In this document: positions 49,978 through 58,882 of the stretch, piece after piece
Numbering within the stretch: position 1 is the stretch's first letter
Layout: each line of letters opens with the position of its first letter
Assembly (NCBI GenBank): GCA_036563505.1
Contig: DATCMH010000016.1
Location: 1-64,000 of the forward strand
Direction: 5' to 3'
DNA length: 64,000 nucleotides
From: DATCMH01 sp036563505
Lineage (GTDB): Bacteria; Pseudomonadota; Alphaproteobacteria; Rhizobiales; Beijerinckiaceae
Notes under the pieces: model-generated
Databases searched by the model: none
What the model was told of the DNA's origin: nothing
Seen by the model: the letters and a program-made list of their open reading frames with translations, nothing else
Position numbers and translations under genes: made by a program

Positions 49978-51411
49978 ATGGCCATCGTCCTCACCTTCAT
50001 CCTCAACGCGGGGCTCAACTTCGCCCTAGGGCTCGTGGTGGCCTACGGCCTGGGCCCTGAGGATTTCGGGCGCTACGCGCTCGGCGCCGCCGTGGCGGTG
50101 GCACTCAATGCCCTGCTCTTCGACTGGCTGCGCTTGGCCGCGACCCGGTTCTACTCGGCCAAAACCCGTGCGGACGAGCCGGCCCTGCGCGCGACGCTCG
50201 AGCTCGGCTATGCCGGCTTCTCGCTCCTTCTCGCGGCGGTGGTCGTCGGCGCGGTCTGGCTCGACCTCGACCTCGGCCTTCCCGCCCTCATGCTGGCGGC
50301 GGCAGCCGCCACCGGCATCTGCATGGGTCTGTTCGACTACCAGGTCGCGCTCGCCCGCGCCCTGTTCCAGGAGCGCAGCTACGCCCTGCTCGTGGCGGTC
50401 AAGAACCTTGCCGCCTTCGCCCTCATGGTGGTGGGCGCGTGCCTGCTGAAAGACCCGACGCTGACGCTTCTCGGCTCGGGGCTGAGTGCCGCCGCTGCCC
50501 TCTTGATCGCGCGCAAGGCGCTTGCCGAGCCGAACCTGCGCCTCGACGCGGCGCGGCTCAATACGGCCGCGGCTTTCGCGCGCTACGCCCTGCCTTTGGT
50601 GGTGGCGAACGTCGCCTATCAGTGTCTCCCCCTCCTCAACCGCGGGGCGCTCGCCGCGACCGACGGCTTCGGCGCGGCGGGGCGCTTCGCGCTCGCGGCC
50701 GATATCGGCGCGCGCCTCTTCATGACCTTGGGGTCGGCCCTCGACATCGCCCTGTTCCAGCTCGCCGTGCGGGCCGACGAGCGGGAGGGCCGAGCGGCAG
50801 CCGAGGCGCGCGTGGCGACGAACGCGGCCCTGATCGCGGCCCTTCTCCTGCCCCTTGCCGCCGGCTACGCCCTCATCCTGCCGGTCGTGGAGGCGCTGGC
50901 GGTGCCGGCCGAATTTCGAGGAGCCTTCGCCAGCCACTCGCTCGTTCTGATTCCGGCTTTCCTCGCCTTCTCCCTGATCCTCTACGCGCTGAACCCGGTG
51001 TTCCAGTTGCGCAAGGAGACAGGCCCCCTCGCCGGCGCTGCACTCGTGGCGGTGGCGGTGAACGCCCTCCTCCTCGTCGTCCTCCCGGCCCACCTCGGAC
51101 CGGTCGGCGTGAGCGCGGCGCAACTCGGCGGCTTGAGCGCGGCGCTTGCGGTCGTGCTCGCGGCGGCGCTCGCCCGGGGCTTCCGGGCGCCCTGGGCGGC
51201 GTTCGGCAAGGCGGCGCTCGCGACGATGGTCATGGCGCTGGCGGTGGCGCCGCTGCGGGAGGCGGGGCCGCCCGTCGCGGCCCTGGCCGCGATGACGGGA
51301 ACGGGTCTCCTGGTCTACGCCGCCTGTGCGGCGGCTCTCGACGTCGCCGGCCTGCGAAGCGTCGCTCTGCGCTGGTGGCGGACTCGGAACGAGGTTCCGG
51401 CCGAGGCCTGA
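49978..51411 (+). CDS. Polysaccharide flippase-like membrane protein (MOP/Wzx superfamily)
   Basis: 477 aa with about 12-14 hydrophobic helices and the N-terminal pattern of lipopolysaccharide/capsule flippases (LNFALGLVVAYGLGPEDFGR, YALGAAVAVALNALLFDWLR). Later segments include FARYALPLVVANVAYQCLPL. Probably exports lipid-linked oligosaccharide repeat units; no glycosyltransferase neighbours are visible to name the polymer. No Shine-Dalgarno is obvious before the ATG. Convergent with cheZ, 25 bp apart. Confidence 0.82.
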   Translation: MAIVLTFILNAGLNFALGLVVAYGLGPEDFGRYALGAAVAVALNALLFDWLRLAATRFYSAKTRADEPALRATLELGYAGFSLLLAAVVVGAVWLDLDLGLPALMLAAAAATGICMGLFDYQVALARALFQERSYALLVAVKNLAAFALMVVGACLLKDPTLTLLGSGLSAAAALLIARKALAEPNLRLDAARLNTAAAFARYALPLVVANVAYQCLPLLNRGALAATDGFGAAGRFALAADIGARLFMTLGSALDIALFQLAVRADEREGRAAAEARVATNAALIAALLLPLAAGYALILPVVEALAVPAEFRGAFASHSLVLIPAFLAFSLILYALNPVFQLRKETGPLAGAALVAVAVNALLLVVLPAHLGPVGVSAAQLGGLSAALAVVLAAALARGFRAPWAAFGKAALATMVMALAVAPLREAGPPVAALAAMTGTGLLVYAACAAALDVAGLRSVALRWWRTRNEVPAEA

Positions 51412-51436
51412 GCGCCCGCCTTGCGCGAGATCAGGT

Positions 51437-52168
51437 TCAGTTGAACAGGGCGTCGATGTCGGTCTGGTCGACGTGCCCCGCATCCTCGTCGAGCTTCGGC
51501 CCGTTGAGGAGGGAGCGGTGGTCGTCCTCGGAGATGCGCGGGCCCTCCGCGCCGGCCAGCGACTTGAAAGCTTCGAGCCCGCCCCAGACGTCGATCATCT
51601 TGTCGAGGCGCTCCTCGACGAATTTGAGCACGTTGACGATCTTGTTGATGCGCTGGCCCGTCAGGTCCTGGAAGTTGCAGGCTTCGTAGAGAACGATGAC
51701 CCGCTCCAGGATGGCGCCGACGCAGTCGTTGTTGCCCGTCTCGACCCCGGCCGCCCGCAGCATGTTGGCGTTGGTCTCGATCTCCTCGACGGAGGTGAGA
51801 ATCGAGGAGGTGGCCCGCTCGGTGGCGTCCACCACGGCGTCGAGCTCGCCGGCGACCCGGCGCATGCCCTTGCCCTCGTTCTCCGAGCGGTAGAGGGAGG
51901 CGATCTCCTTCTTCGTCGAGGCGATGGCGTCCTTCATCGTCTCGAGTTCGTTGCGCAGCTGGTAGACCTCGGCGATCTCGCGCCGGTAGGCCTCGACCAC
52001 GTCGGCCTGGGCACGGGTGGCGGCCGGGTCGAGGCTGCGCTTCAGGTCCCTCAGGGTGTCGAGGATCTCGGAGAGCCGAGGATCGTCGACCGCCTCGGTC
52101 GAGGCCGCGGCCGGCATGTCCGCGCGCAGGTGCTGCTCGATTCGGTAGCGTTTGGCGGCAATCGACAT
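51437..52168 (-). CDS. cheZ: Chemotaxis protein CheZ-type phosphatase
   Basis: Dephosphorylates CheY-P. The 243 aa have a long helical hairpin (about 70-190) with the conserved LYEACNFQDLTGQRINKIVN, where the QDLTGQ segment holds the catalytic Gln, and a C-terminal CheY-docking peptide of the form VDQTDIDALFN. No other chemotaxis genes are adjacent, so this is an isolated cheZ. The 5' end faces a 269-bp intergenic region. Confidence 0.85.
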   Translation of the reverse strand: MSIAAKRYRIEQHLRADMPAAASTEAVDDPRLSEILDTLRDLKRSLDPAATRAQADVVEAYRREIAEVYQLRNELETMKDAIASTKKEIASLYRSENEGKGMRRVAGELDAVVDATERATSSILTSVEEIETNANMLRAAGVETGNNDCVGAILERVIVLYEACNFQDLTGQRINKIVNVLKFVEERLDKMIDVWGGLEAFKSLAGAEGPRISEDDHRSLLNGPKLDEDAGHVDQTDIDALFN

Positions 52169-52437
52169 CGAGCCCCGTCGGCGGTCTGAAGAGTGAGGGA
52201 AACCGCGCCGATCCTGACGCGGAAAGCCTTAAATCTTTGTTCTAAATGCTAGCGATCGGCGGATTCACCGCTCGTTCAGGGTCTTTCGCAGCCCGCCGGT
52301 AACCATACGGAAAGCTTTCGTGGAAACCGCGAAAGCCGGGCCGTTCGATTCACCTTTTGCTTCCCGCTCGCGCCGCTTCCTCGAAGCCGCGAACGACGTG
52401 CCGCGAGCCGCGGGCTGGCGGAAAAGGAGCGAAAGTG

Positions 52438-53298
52438 ATGTTGGCAGCTTCGGTGAGAGGGCGCGCGGGACGCTTCCTCTTCGTGGCGGCGGCCTGGGCC
52501 GTCGCCCTGGTCGCGGCCGGGCGCGCGACGGCGCAGGAGAGCTACGCGTCCGGCGCGGTCGCGGCGGGATCGCTGCACCGGCGCGCTCCCGTGATGGAGC
52601 CGCAAGCCGGGCAGTATGGCGGCGGCTTCATCGAGCTCCTGATGACCGGGCGCGACCCGACCCCGTCGATCCGACCGTTGCGCGCCAACCCGCTCGCGGG
52701 CGCTCCCTCCCGGGCGCCGCGGGCCTACGGCGCCCCGGCGCACGATCCGCTCGTGATCTCGGCCGATCCTGCGATCCCACTTCCGCGCGGCGCCCGCATG
52801 GCGGCGCTGCCCGGCTCACCGATGGGCGAGCCGATCGGCGTCGGGCGCGTCCTCGATCCGCGCTACGAGCGGCAAGAGGTGGCCTATGACGGGCCGCACA
52901 GACCCGGCACGATCGTTATCGACACACCGCGCAAGTTCCTGTTCCTGGTGCAGCCGGGCGGGCGGGCGATCCGCTACGGCATCGGCGTCGGGCGCCCCGG
53001 CTTCACCTGGGCCGGCCTGAAGACGGTGTCGATGAAGAAGCATTGGCCGGACTGGACGCCGCCGCCGGAGATGCTCAAGCGCCGCCCCGACCTGCCCCGT
53101 CACATGAAAGGCGGCGAGGGCAACCCGCTCGGCGCGCGCGCGCTCTATCTCGGCTCGTCGCTGTATCGCATTCACGGCACCAACGAGCCGCACACGATCG
53201 GCCAAGCGGTGTCCTCGGGCTGCATCCGCATGCTCAACGAGGACGTGATCGACCTCTACGACCGCGTGCCGGTGGGGGCGAAGGTCATGGTGATCTGA
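52438..53298 (+). CDS. L,D-transpeptidase (YkuD family), secreted
   Basis: Periplasmic enzyme that cross-links peptidoglycan or attaches outer-membrane proteins. 286 aa from the ATG at 52438 (AGGAG upstream): signal peptide (GRFLFVAAAWAVALVAAGRA, cleavage near ATA-QES), then an Arg/Pro-rich stretch, and the YkuD domain with TIVIDTPRKFLFLVQPGGRA and the catalytic motif YRIHGTNEPHTIGQAVSSGC followed by IRMLNEDVIDL. Cys and His are both present. Alone, not in an operon. Confidence 0.92.
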   Translation: MLAASVRGRAGRFLFVAAAWAVALVAAGRATAQESYASGAVAAGSLHRRAPVMEPQAGQYGGGFIELLMTGRDPTPSIRPLRANPLAGAPSRAPRAYGAPAHDPLVISADPAIPLPRGARMAALPGSPMGEPIGVGRVLDPRYERQEVAYDGPHRPGTIVIDTPRKFLFLVQPGGRAIRYGIGVGRPGFTWAGLKTVSMKKHWPDWTPPPEMLKRRPDLPRHMKGGEGNPLGARALYLGSSLYRIHGTNEPHTIGQAVSSGCIRMLNEDVIDLYDRVPVGAKVMVI

Positions 53299-53325
53299 GG
53301 GCGTTATCGCTGCGCCCTTGGAGAA

Positions 53326-53407
53326 CATGGCCGGGCTTGACCCGGCCATGTCGGTTTGAAAAGCGCTGACGGCTTCGCATGAGGGTTCGCGGGCCGAGCC
53401 CGCGAAC
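53326..53407. repeat. Two-hairpin REP-like element, copy 1
   Basis: Hairpin CATGGCCGGGCTTGACCC...ATG (53326-53350) and hairpin GTTCGCGGGCCGAGCCCGC...AAC (53385-53407), 34 bp apart. The same pair in inverted order, also 34 bp apart, occurs at 61980-62059. It lies between the convergent L,D-transpeptidase and DUF2076 genes and may act as a terminator. Confidence 0.85.
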
Positions 53408-53438
53408 AACAGGTGCGGTCAGTCGAAACGCTCGGGCC

Positions 53439-54224
53439 TCAGGCCCAGTCGTCGCCGCCGGAGTCGCTGCCGAAATCGGCGTTGTCGAACGACGCGTCAT
53501 GGAAGTCGGCGCCGCCCTGGTCGAAGCCGCCGCCCTGGTCCGCGGCCGGCGTGGGGGTGCCTGCCGTGCCAAAGGGGCTTAGGTCGCCGAAGCCCGAGCC
53601 GCCGGCGGCCGCGCCCTCGGCGCCCCCGCCGAAGAGGCCCCCGGCTGCGCCGCCCGCACCGCCAAAGGCGTTCGACAGCGCGCTGCCGAGCATCACGCCG
53701 CCCGCCACGCCCGCGGCAGTGGCCATGGCCGTGCCGAGGAAGCCGGAGCCCTGGCGCTGGGGCATCCCGCCCATCATTCCGGGCTGGCCGCCCATCATGC
53801 CCGGCTGCATGCCGGGTTGCATCCCCATGCCCTGCGGCTGGCCGTAGCCCGGCTGCTGCTGGCCGTACCCGCCCTGAGGCTGGCCCCAGGGTCCGCCGGC
53901 CGCCTGGCGCGGATCCTGACGGTATTCAGGGCGCGGCTCGGGACGGGAGCCGCCGCCGAAGAGGCTCGACAGGAACCCGCCCGAGGACGAGCCCTGCGCC
54001 CGCTGACGCTCCAGCTCCGCGTGGAGCTGCTGCACCTGGGCGTTGAGGTTTTTCAGCGCTTCCTCCTGCACGACGATCGCCTGCGCCATCGCGTAGGGCG
54101 CGTAGGGCTGCTGGCGAACCTGGTCGGCGATGAAGCGCTCGGCCTCCGGGTCGCGCGGCTGATGCGCGACCTGCTCGAGGCGCTTGAAGACGTCGGCGAT
54201 GATCTGTCGTTCCTGGTCGTTCAC
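53439..54224 (-). CDS. DUF2076 domain protein
   Basis: Uncharacterised family of periplasmic or surface-associated proteins with Gly/Gln-rich tails. The 261 residues: N-terminal helical domain (NDQERQIIADVFKRLEQVAH; QPYAPYAMAQAIVVQEEALK, a coiled coil to about residue 75), then a Gly/Pro/Gln/Met repeat region (GYGQQQPGYGQPQGMGMQPG), a hydrophobic Gly/Ala stretch (GFLGTAMATAAGVAGGVMLG) and an acidic Asp/Gly tail ending SDSGGDDWA. Start ATG 54224. Convergent with the L,D-transpeptidase gene. Confidence 0.85.
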   Translation of the reverse strand: MNDQERQIIADVFKRLEQVAHQPRDPEAERFIADQVRQQPYAPYAMAQAIVVQEEALKNLNAQVQQLHAELERQRAQGSSSGGFLSSLFGGGSRPEPRPEYRQDPRQAAGGPWGQPQGGYGQQQPGYGQPQGMGMQPGMQPGMMGGQPGMMGGMPQRQGSGFLGTAMATAAGVAGGVMLGSALSNAFGGAGGAAGGLFGGGAEGAAAGGSGFGDLSPFGTAGTPTPAADQGGGFDQGGADFHDASFDNADFGSDSGGDDWA

Positions 54225-54414
54225 GATGCATCTCCCTCAGCGGGAACCGTGCGGCCACGGCCCTGCGGTTAGGTAGGGAGGGGGTTGCGTTTTTGTCAGG
54301 GGGTCTCCGACACGGGCCGTTTCGAAGCGCTCGGGCTTCGCCTCTCGTCTCCCTATCTCCCGGCCGGCGCCCTTGCTAAGGGCAGACAACGATCACGAAC
54401 GAGGGAGAGCGCCG

Positions 54415-56619
54415 ATGGATCGCGTCGAGGTGTCCGGCCTGCAGGTGGCCCGTGTCCTGCACGACTTCGTCGAACGGGAGGCGATCCCCGGCACGGGCGT
54501 GAGCGCAGCGGCGTTCTGGGACGGGCTTGCCGCCCTCGTGCGCGACCTTGGCCCGCGCAACCGCGAGCTCCTGCGCGTCCGCGACGACCTTCAGGTCAAG
54601 ATCGACGCCTATCACCGCGAGCGGCGCGGGCAGGCCGTCGATCAGGCCCATTACGAAAGCTTCCTGCGCGAGATCGGCTACCTTCTCCCCGAGCCGGACG
54701 CCTTCGCGATCGCCACGCAGAACGTCGACGACGAGATCGCCCGCATCGCCGGCCCGCAGCTTGTGGTCCCGGTTTCGAACGCGCGCTACGCCCTCAACGC
54801 GGCGAACGCCCGCTGGGGCTCGCTCTACGACGCGCTCTACGGCACCGACGCCATCCCCGACGACGGGGGCGCGGCCCGGGGCCAGGGCTACAACACGATC
54901 CGCGGCGCCAAGGTGGTGACCCGGGCCCGGGCCCTCCTCGACGAGGTGGCGCCCCTCGCGCGCGGCACGCATGCCGACGCCACGGGCTACCGGGTCGAGG
55001 CCGGCCGGCTCGTCGTGGCCCTGACCGGCGGCACCACGGGCCTGCGGGACGAGAGCCAGTTCGCGGGCTACGACGGCGACGCGGGCGCGCCCTCCGCCGT
55101 GCTCCTGCGCCACAACGGCCTGCACCTCGAGATCAAGGTTGACCGCTCCCACCCGATCGGGCGCGACGACCCGGCGGGCGTCGCCGACCTCGTGATGGAG
55201 GCCGCGGTCTCCACCATCATGGACCTGGAGGATTCGGTCGCGGCGGTGGACGCCGAAGACAAGGTGCTGGTCTATCGCAACGTGCTCGGCCTCCTGAAGG
55301 GGACGCTGGAGGACGCGTTCGAGAAGGGCGGGCGCACGGTGACCCGCCGCCTGAACCCCGATCGCACCTACACGGCGCCGGACGGCTCAAGCCTGACGCT
55401 GCACGGGCGCTCCCTCATGCTGGTGCGCAACGTCGGCCACCACATGTTCACGGACGCGGTCACCGCCGACGGCGCCGAGATCCCCGAAGGACTCCTTGAC
55501 GCCCTCGTCACGGGCCTCGTCGCGATCCACGACCTGAAGGGCAGCCACGCCCTGCACAATTCCCGCACAGGCTCGGTCTACATCGTGAAGCCCAAGATGC
55601 ACGGGCCGGACGAGGTGGCCTTCGCCAACGAGCTCTTCGGGCGCGTCGAGGACATCGTCGGCCTACCCCGCCACACGCTCAAGATGGGCATCATGGACGA
55701 GGAGCGGCGCACCACCGTCAATCTCGCGCGCTGCATCCAGGCGGCGTCCGACCGCGTCGTCTTCATCAACACGGGCTTCCTCGACCGCACCGGCGACGAG
55801 ATCCACACCTCCATGGAGGCCGGCCCGGTGGTGCGCAAGAACGACATGCGCGCCACGAGCTGGATCAAGGCCTACGAGGACAACAACGTGGATGTGGGTC
55901 TCGCCTGCGGCCTGCCGGGCAAGGCGCAGATCGGCAAGGGCATGTGGGCGGCCCCCGACCAGATGGCGGCCATGCTGGAGCAGAAAGTCGGGCATCCCCG
56001 CGCCGGCGCCAACACGGCCTGGGTGCCCTCGCCCACCGCCGCCGTGCTCCACGCACTCCACTACCATCAGGTGAGCGTTGCCGCTCGGCAGGAAGAGCTG
56101 AAGAGCCGGACGAAGGCTGCGGTGTCGGACATCCTCACCATCCCCGTCTCGCGCTCGAACTGGGCGCCCGAGGATGTCGCACAGGAGCTCGACAACAACG
56201 TCCAGGGCATCCTGGGCTACGTGGTGCGCTGGATCGACCAGGGGGTGGGCTGCTCCAAGGTGCCCGACATCCACGATGTCGGGCTGATGGAGGACCGCGC
56301 GACCTTGCGCATCTCCAGCCAGCACATCGCCAACTGGCTCCACCACGGCGTGGTGAGCGAGGACCAGGTCATGGAGGCCTTGAAGCGCATGGCGGCGGTG
56401 GTCGACCGCCAGAACGCCGGCGATCCGCTCTACCGGCCCATGGCCCCGGCCTTCGACGGCCCGGCGTTTCAGGCGGCCTGCGACCTTGTCTTCAAGGGCC
56501 GCGCCCAGGCCAACGGCTACACGGAGTGGATCCTCCACGAGCGCCGCCGCGAGGCGAAGGCGAAGGGCGCCCCCGCCGCGCACGAGCGGGAGGGCGCGTC
56601 GACCTCCGTCAGAGCCTGA
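54415..56619 (+). CDS. glcB: Malate synthase G
   Basis: Condenses glyoxylate and acetyl-CoA to malate; in methylotrophs it can serve glyoxylate and acetyl-CoA metabolism. 734 aa from the ATG at 54415 (GAGGGAGAG upstream), the normal G-isoform length. Family segments: SRTGSVYIVKPKMHGPDEVA, GIMDEERRTTVNLARCIQ and TGFLDRTGDEIHTSMEAGP, which include the active-site Arg and Asp region. The C-terminal tail (KAKGAPAAHEREGASTSVRA) is extra. Convergent with the gamma-glutamyltransferase gene across an inverted repeat. Confidence 0.97.
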   Translation: MDRVEVSGLQVARVLHDFVEREAIPGTGVSAAAFWDGLAALVRDLGPRNRELLRVRDDLQVKIDAYHRERRGQAVDQAHYESFLREIGYLLPEPDAFAIATQNVDDEIARIAGPQLVVPVSNARYALNAANARWGSLYDALYGTDAIPDDGGAARGQGYNTIRGAKVVTRARALLDEVAPLARGTHADATGYRVEAGRLVVALTGGTTGLRDESQFAGYDGDAGAPSAVLLRHNGLHLEIKVDRSHPIGRDDPAGVADLVMEAAVSTIMDLEDSVAAVDAEDKVLVYRNVLGLLKGTLEDAFEKGGRTVTRRLNPDRTYTAPDGSSLTLHGRSLMLVRNVGHHMFTDAVTADGAEIPEGLLDALVTGLVAIHDLKGSHALHNSRTGSVYIVKPKMHGPDEVAFANELFGRVEDIVGLPRHTLKMGIMDEERRTTVNLARCIQAASDRVVFINTGFLDRTGDEIHTSMEAGPVVRKNDMRATSWIKAYEDNNVDVGLACGLPGKAQIGKGMWAAPDQMAAMLEQKVGHPRAGANTAWVPSPTAAVLHALHYHQVSVAARQEELKSRTKAAVSDILTIPVSRSNWAPEDVAQELDNNVQGILGYVVRWIDQGVGCSKVPDIHDVGLMEDRATLRISSQHIANWLHHGVVSEDQVMEALKRMAAVVDRQNAGDPLYRPMAPAFDGPAFQAACDLVFKGRAQANGYTEWILHERRREAKAKGAPAAHEREGASTSVRA

Positions 56620-56656
56620 GCATCTGGCTGGACAGAACGGTCACCTCAACCCCAAA

Positions 56657-56767
56657 CCTCATCCTGAGGCGGCGCGCCAGCGCCCTCGAAGGAGGGTTCC
56701 AGTGACGGTAACGGTCCTGGAGCCCTCCTTCGAGGCTCAGGCTTCGCCTTCGCACCTCAGGATGAGG
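56657..56767. terminator. Long composite inverted repeat between glcB and the ggt-like gene
   Basis: CCTCATCCTGAGG (56657-56669) pairs with CCTCAGGATGAGG (56755-56767), and inside it GAAGGAGGG pairs with CCCTCCTTC (left arm in 56688-56696). CCTCATCCTGAGG is itself a small palindrome (CCTCA/TGAGG). It could act as a two-way terminator for the convergent genes. The sequence type looks like a dispersed genomic repeat. Confidence 0.7.
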
Positions 56768-56803
56768 TGAGGGGGTGGGGCCACCTCAGAGGAGCGTATG
56801 TCC

Positions 56804-58402
56804 TTAGAGGCCCGCGGCGCCCCCGTCCGAGCGGGGGTCGTGCGCGGCCTCGATCCGGCCGTCGCGGGGGTGACGCATCAGCATTCCCGCGTGGCCGAGC
56901 GAATCGAGGTAGGGGCCGCCGAGCGGCTCGACCGCGTGCCCAAGCTTCTCCAGGCCTGAGATGAAGGACGGATCGAAGCGATCCTCGACCTTCACCGTCG
57001 TGGTGTTGGCGCCCCAGGTGCGGCCGAAGAGCCAGCGCGGGGCGTCCACCGCATCGGCGAGGCCCTGGCCGTGGTCGACGGCGCGGGTGAAGACCTGCGC
57101 CTGGAACTGCGGCTGACCCTCGCCGCCCATGCAGCCGTAGGAGAGCACCCGGCCGTCGTCGAAGGCGGCGAGCGGTGGGTTGAGGGTGTGGAACGGCTTG
57201 CGGCCGGGCTCCAGCGAGTTGAGCGCAGCCGGATCGAGGGAGAAGGACACCCCCCGGTTCTGCCAGTGGATGCCCGTGCGCTCGAGGACGCAGCCCGAGC
57301 CGAATTCCCAGTAGATCGACTGGATGTAGGAGACGGCGAGGCCCGAGGCGTCGGTGGCGCCCATCCAGATCGTGTCCCCTTCCGCCGGCCGCGGCAAGGG
57401 ATAGGGCGCGGCGCGGTCGAGGCTGATTGCCGCCGCCTCGCGGGCGAAGACCTCCGGGGTGAGGAAGGAGGCGGGGTCGTGGCGCAGGCGGGACGGGTCG
57501 GTCACGACCCGGTCGCGGATCGCGAAGGCCCGCTTCGTCGCCTCGATGAGGAGATGGGCCTGGGCCGGCGAGTCCGGATCGACCTTGGGCAAGCGCTCGG
57601 CGATCCCGAGGAGGAGGAGCGACGCCAGCCCCTGGGTCGGGGGCGGGAAGTTGTACAGCGTGGCGTTCCCCCGCCGCGCCGCGAGGGGCTCGACGAAGCG
57701 GGCGCGGAAAGTCTCGAGGTCGGCCCGGGTCACGGGAGCGCCGATGGCCTCGAGGTCGGCGGCGACCTCGCGGCCGATATCGCCGCGGTAGAAGTCGTCG
57801 AGCCCGGCATGGGCGAGCTGCTGCAGGGTGGCGGCGAGCGCCGGCAGGCGGCGGGTCTCGCCGGCCTGATAGGCCTCGCCATCTTTCAGGAACATCTTCG
57901 CGAAGCCGGGCGCGCCTCGGAGCGCCGCGATCTCCTTGGGCACGTAGCGCGCTTCCGAGCGCGACACGGGGCAGCCTTCGCGCGCGTGGCGGATCGCATC
58001 GGACAAAAGCTCGCCCAGCGGCAGCTTGCCCCCGAGATGGCCGGCATAATCGAGGGCCGCCTGCCAGCCGCCGACGGCGCCGGCCACCGTCACCGCAGCG
58101 TCGGGGCCGCGCGGCGGGATGGCGTCGTAGCCCATGCCCCGATAGCGCTCGATGGTGGCGAGCTTTCCTGCGGGACCGCATGCCTCGATGGCGCGCACCT
58201 TGCCGCCGGGCTCGCGCACGAGCCAGAAGGCGTCGCCCCCTACGGCGTTCATGTGCGGGTAGACGACGGCAATGGTCGCGGCCATGGCCACCATCGCCTC
58301 GACGGCGTTGCCGCCCTCGGCGAGCACCGCGCGGCCGGTCTCCGCCGCGAGGTGGTGGGGCGCGGCGACGGCGGCCTTGGCGAAGACAGGGGTCTCGGGC
58401 AT
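56804..58402 (-). CDS. Gamma-glutamyltransferase-like N-terminal nucleophile hydrolase (YwrD/HpxW type)
   Basis: Ntn-hydrolase of the gamma-glutamyltranspeptidase superfamily; the HpxW branch includes oxamate amidohydrolases. 532 aa from ATG 58402 without a signal peptide, so it is likely cytoplasmic. Family marks: HHLAAETGRAVLAEGGNAVE, HMNAVGGDAFWLV and, at the self-cleavage site, PAEGDTIWMGATDASGLAVS, where the Thr of DTIW is the expected nucleophile. Later VSYIQSIYWEFGSGCVL is shared with the non-secreted branch. The exact substrate is not predictable. Confidence 0.85.
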   Translation of the reverse strand: MPETPVFAKAAVAAPHHLAAETGRAVLAEGGNAVEAMVAMAATIAVVYPHMNAVGGDAFWLVREPGGKVRAIEACGPAGKLATIERYRGMGYDAIPPRGPDAAVTVAGAVGGWQAALDYAGHLGGKLPLGELLSDAIRHAREGCPVSRSEARYVPKEIAALRGAPGFAKMFLKDGEAYQAGETRRLPALAATLQQLAHAGLDDFYRGDIGREVAADLEAIGAPVTRADLETFRARFVEPLAARRGNATLYNFPPPTQGLASLLLLGIAERLPKVDPDSPAQAHLLIEATKRAFAIRDRVVTDPSRLRHDPASFLTPEVFAREAAAISLDRAAPYPLPRPAEGDTIWMGATDASGLAVSYIQSIYWEFGSGCVLERTGIHWQNRGVSFSLDPAALNSLEPGRKPFHTLNPPLAAFDDGRVLSYGCMGGEGQPQFQAQVFTRAVDHGQGLADAVDAPRWLFGRTWGANTTTVKVEDRFDPSFISGLEKLGHAVEPLGGPYLDSLGHAGMLMRHPRDGRIEAAHDPRSDGGAAGL

Positions 58403-58534
58403 GCGGGCGGCTCCTGACGACGATGAGGCTGCTAAAGAGCGGCCTGCTCGAGCCGGTCAAGCCTTATTCTTGCCCCGGGCCCAGGCTTTAGGATAGTCGC
58501 TTGCCCGCGACACCGTCCGACGAAGAGAGCACCC

Positions 58535-58777
58535 GTGGCCGACACCTCCCGTAACCGCTGGACCAACCTCACGACCGTGATCAGCCTCATGATCCTGGTC
58601 GGGGCCGAGGTGTTCGGCGTGGCGATCGCCGCCGGCTGGGCCATGGCAGGCCTGTTCGAGCTCGGCGACACCGTGAGCTATGCCCTCATGGGCCTGTTCA
58701 GCCTGCTCGGGGCCTACATCATGCTCGTCCTATGGCGTCGCGCCACCGCGGTGGAGCCGATCACCGGGCGGGCGTGA
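58535..58777 (+). CDS. Small two-helix membrane protein (80 aa)
   Basis: Unknown function. GTG start at 58535 (MADTSRNRWTNLTTVISLMI). Two hydrophobic helices: VISLMILVGAEVFGVAIAAG and VSYALMGLFSLLGAYIMLVL. Similar small proteins occur in alphaproteobacteria without assigned role. It has strong G/C third positions. It lies 132 bp from the divergent ggt-like gene and 105 bp before the glucan gene. Confidence 0.7.
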   Translation: MADTSRNRWTNLTTVISLMILVGAEVFGVAIAAGWAMAGLFELGDTVSYALMGLFSLLGAYIMLVLWRRATAVEPITGRA

Positions 58778-58882
58778 CCCGCGACCGGTAGGGGCGGTCC
58801 TGCGCCGTCCCGGCCCGTCGATTGACTGCCCCTCGCCTGCCGCTACAAGGCGCGCGTCCATAAAGACGTCCCGGGTTCGCGC

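Noticed and set aside
49677..50060. 127-aa open frame before the flippase gene
   Set aside because: Arg/Pro-rich frame shadow; only the other frame ending at 49918 shows coding-like third positions.
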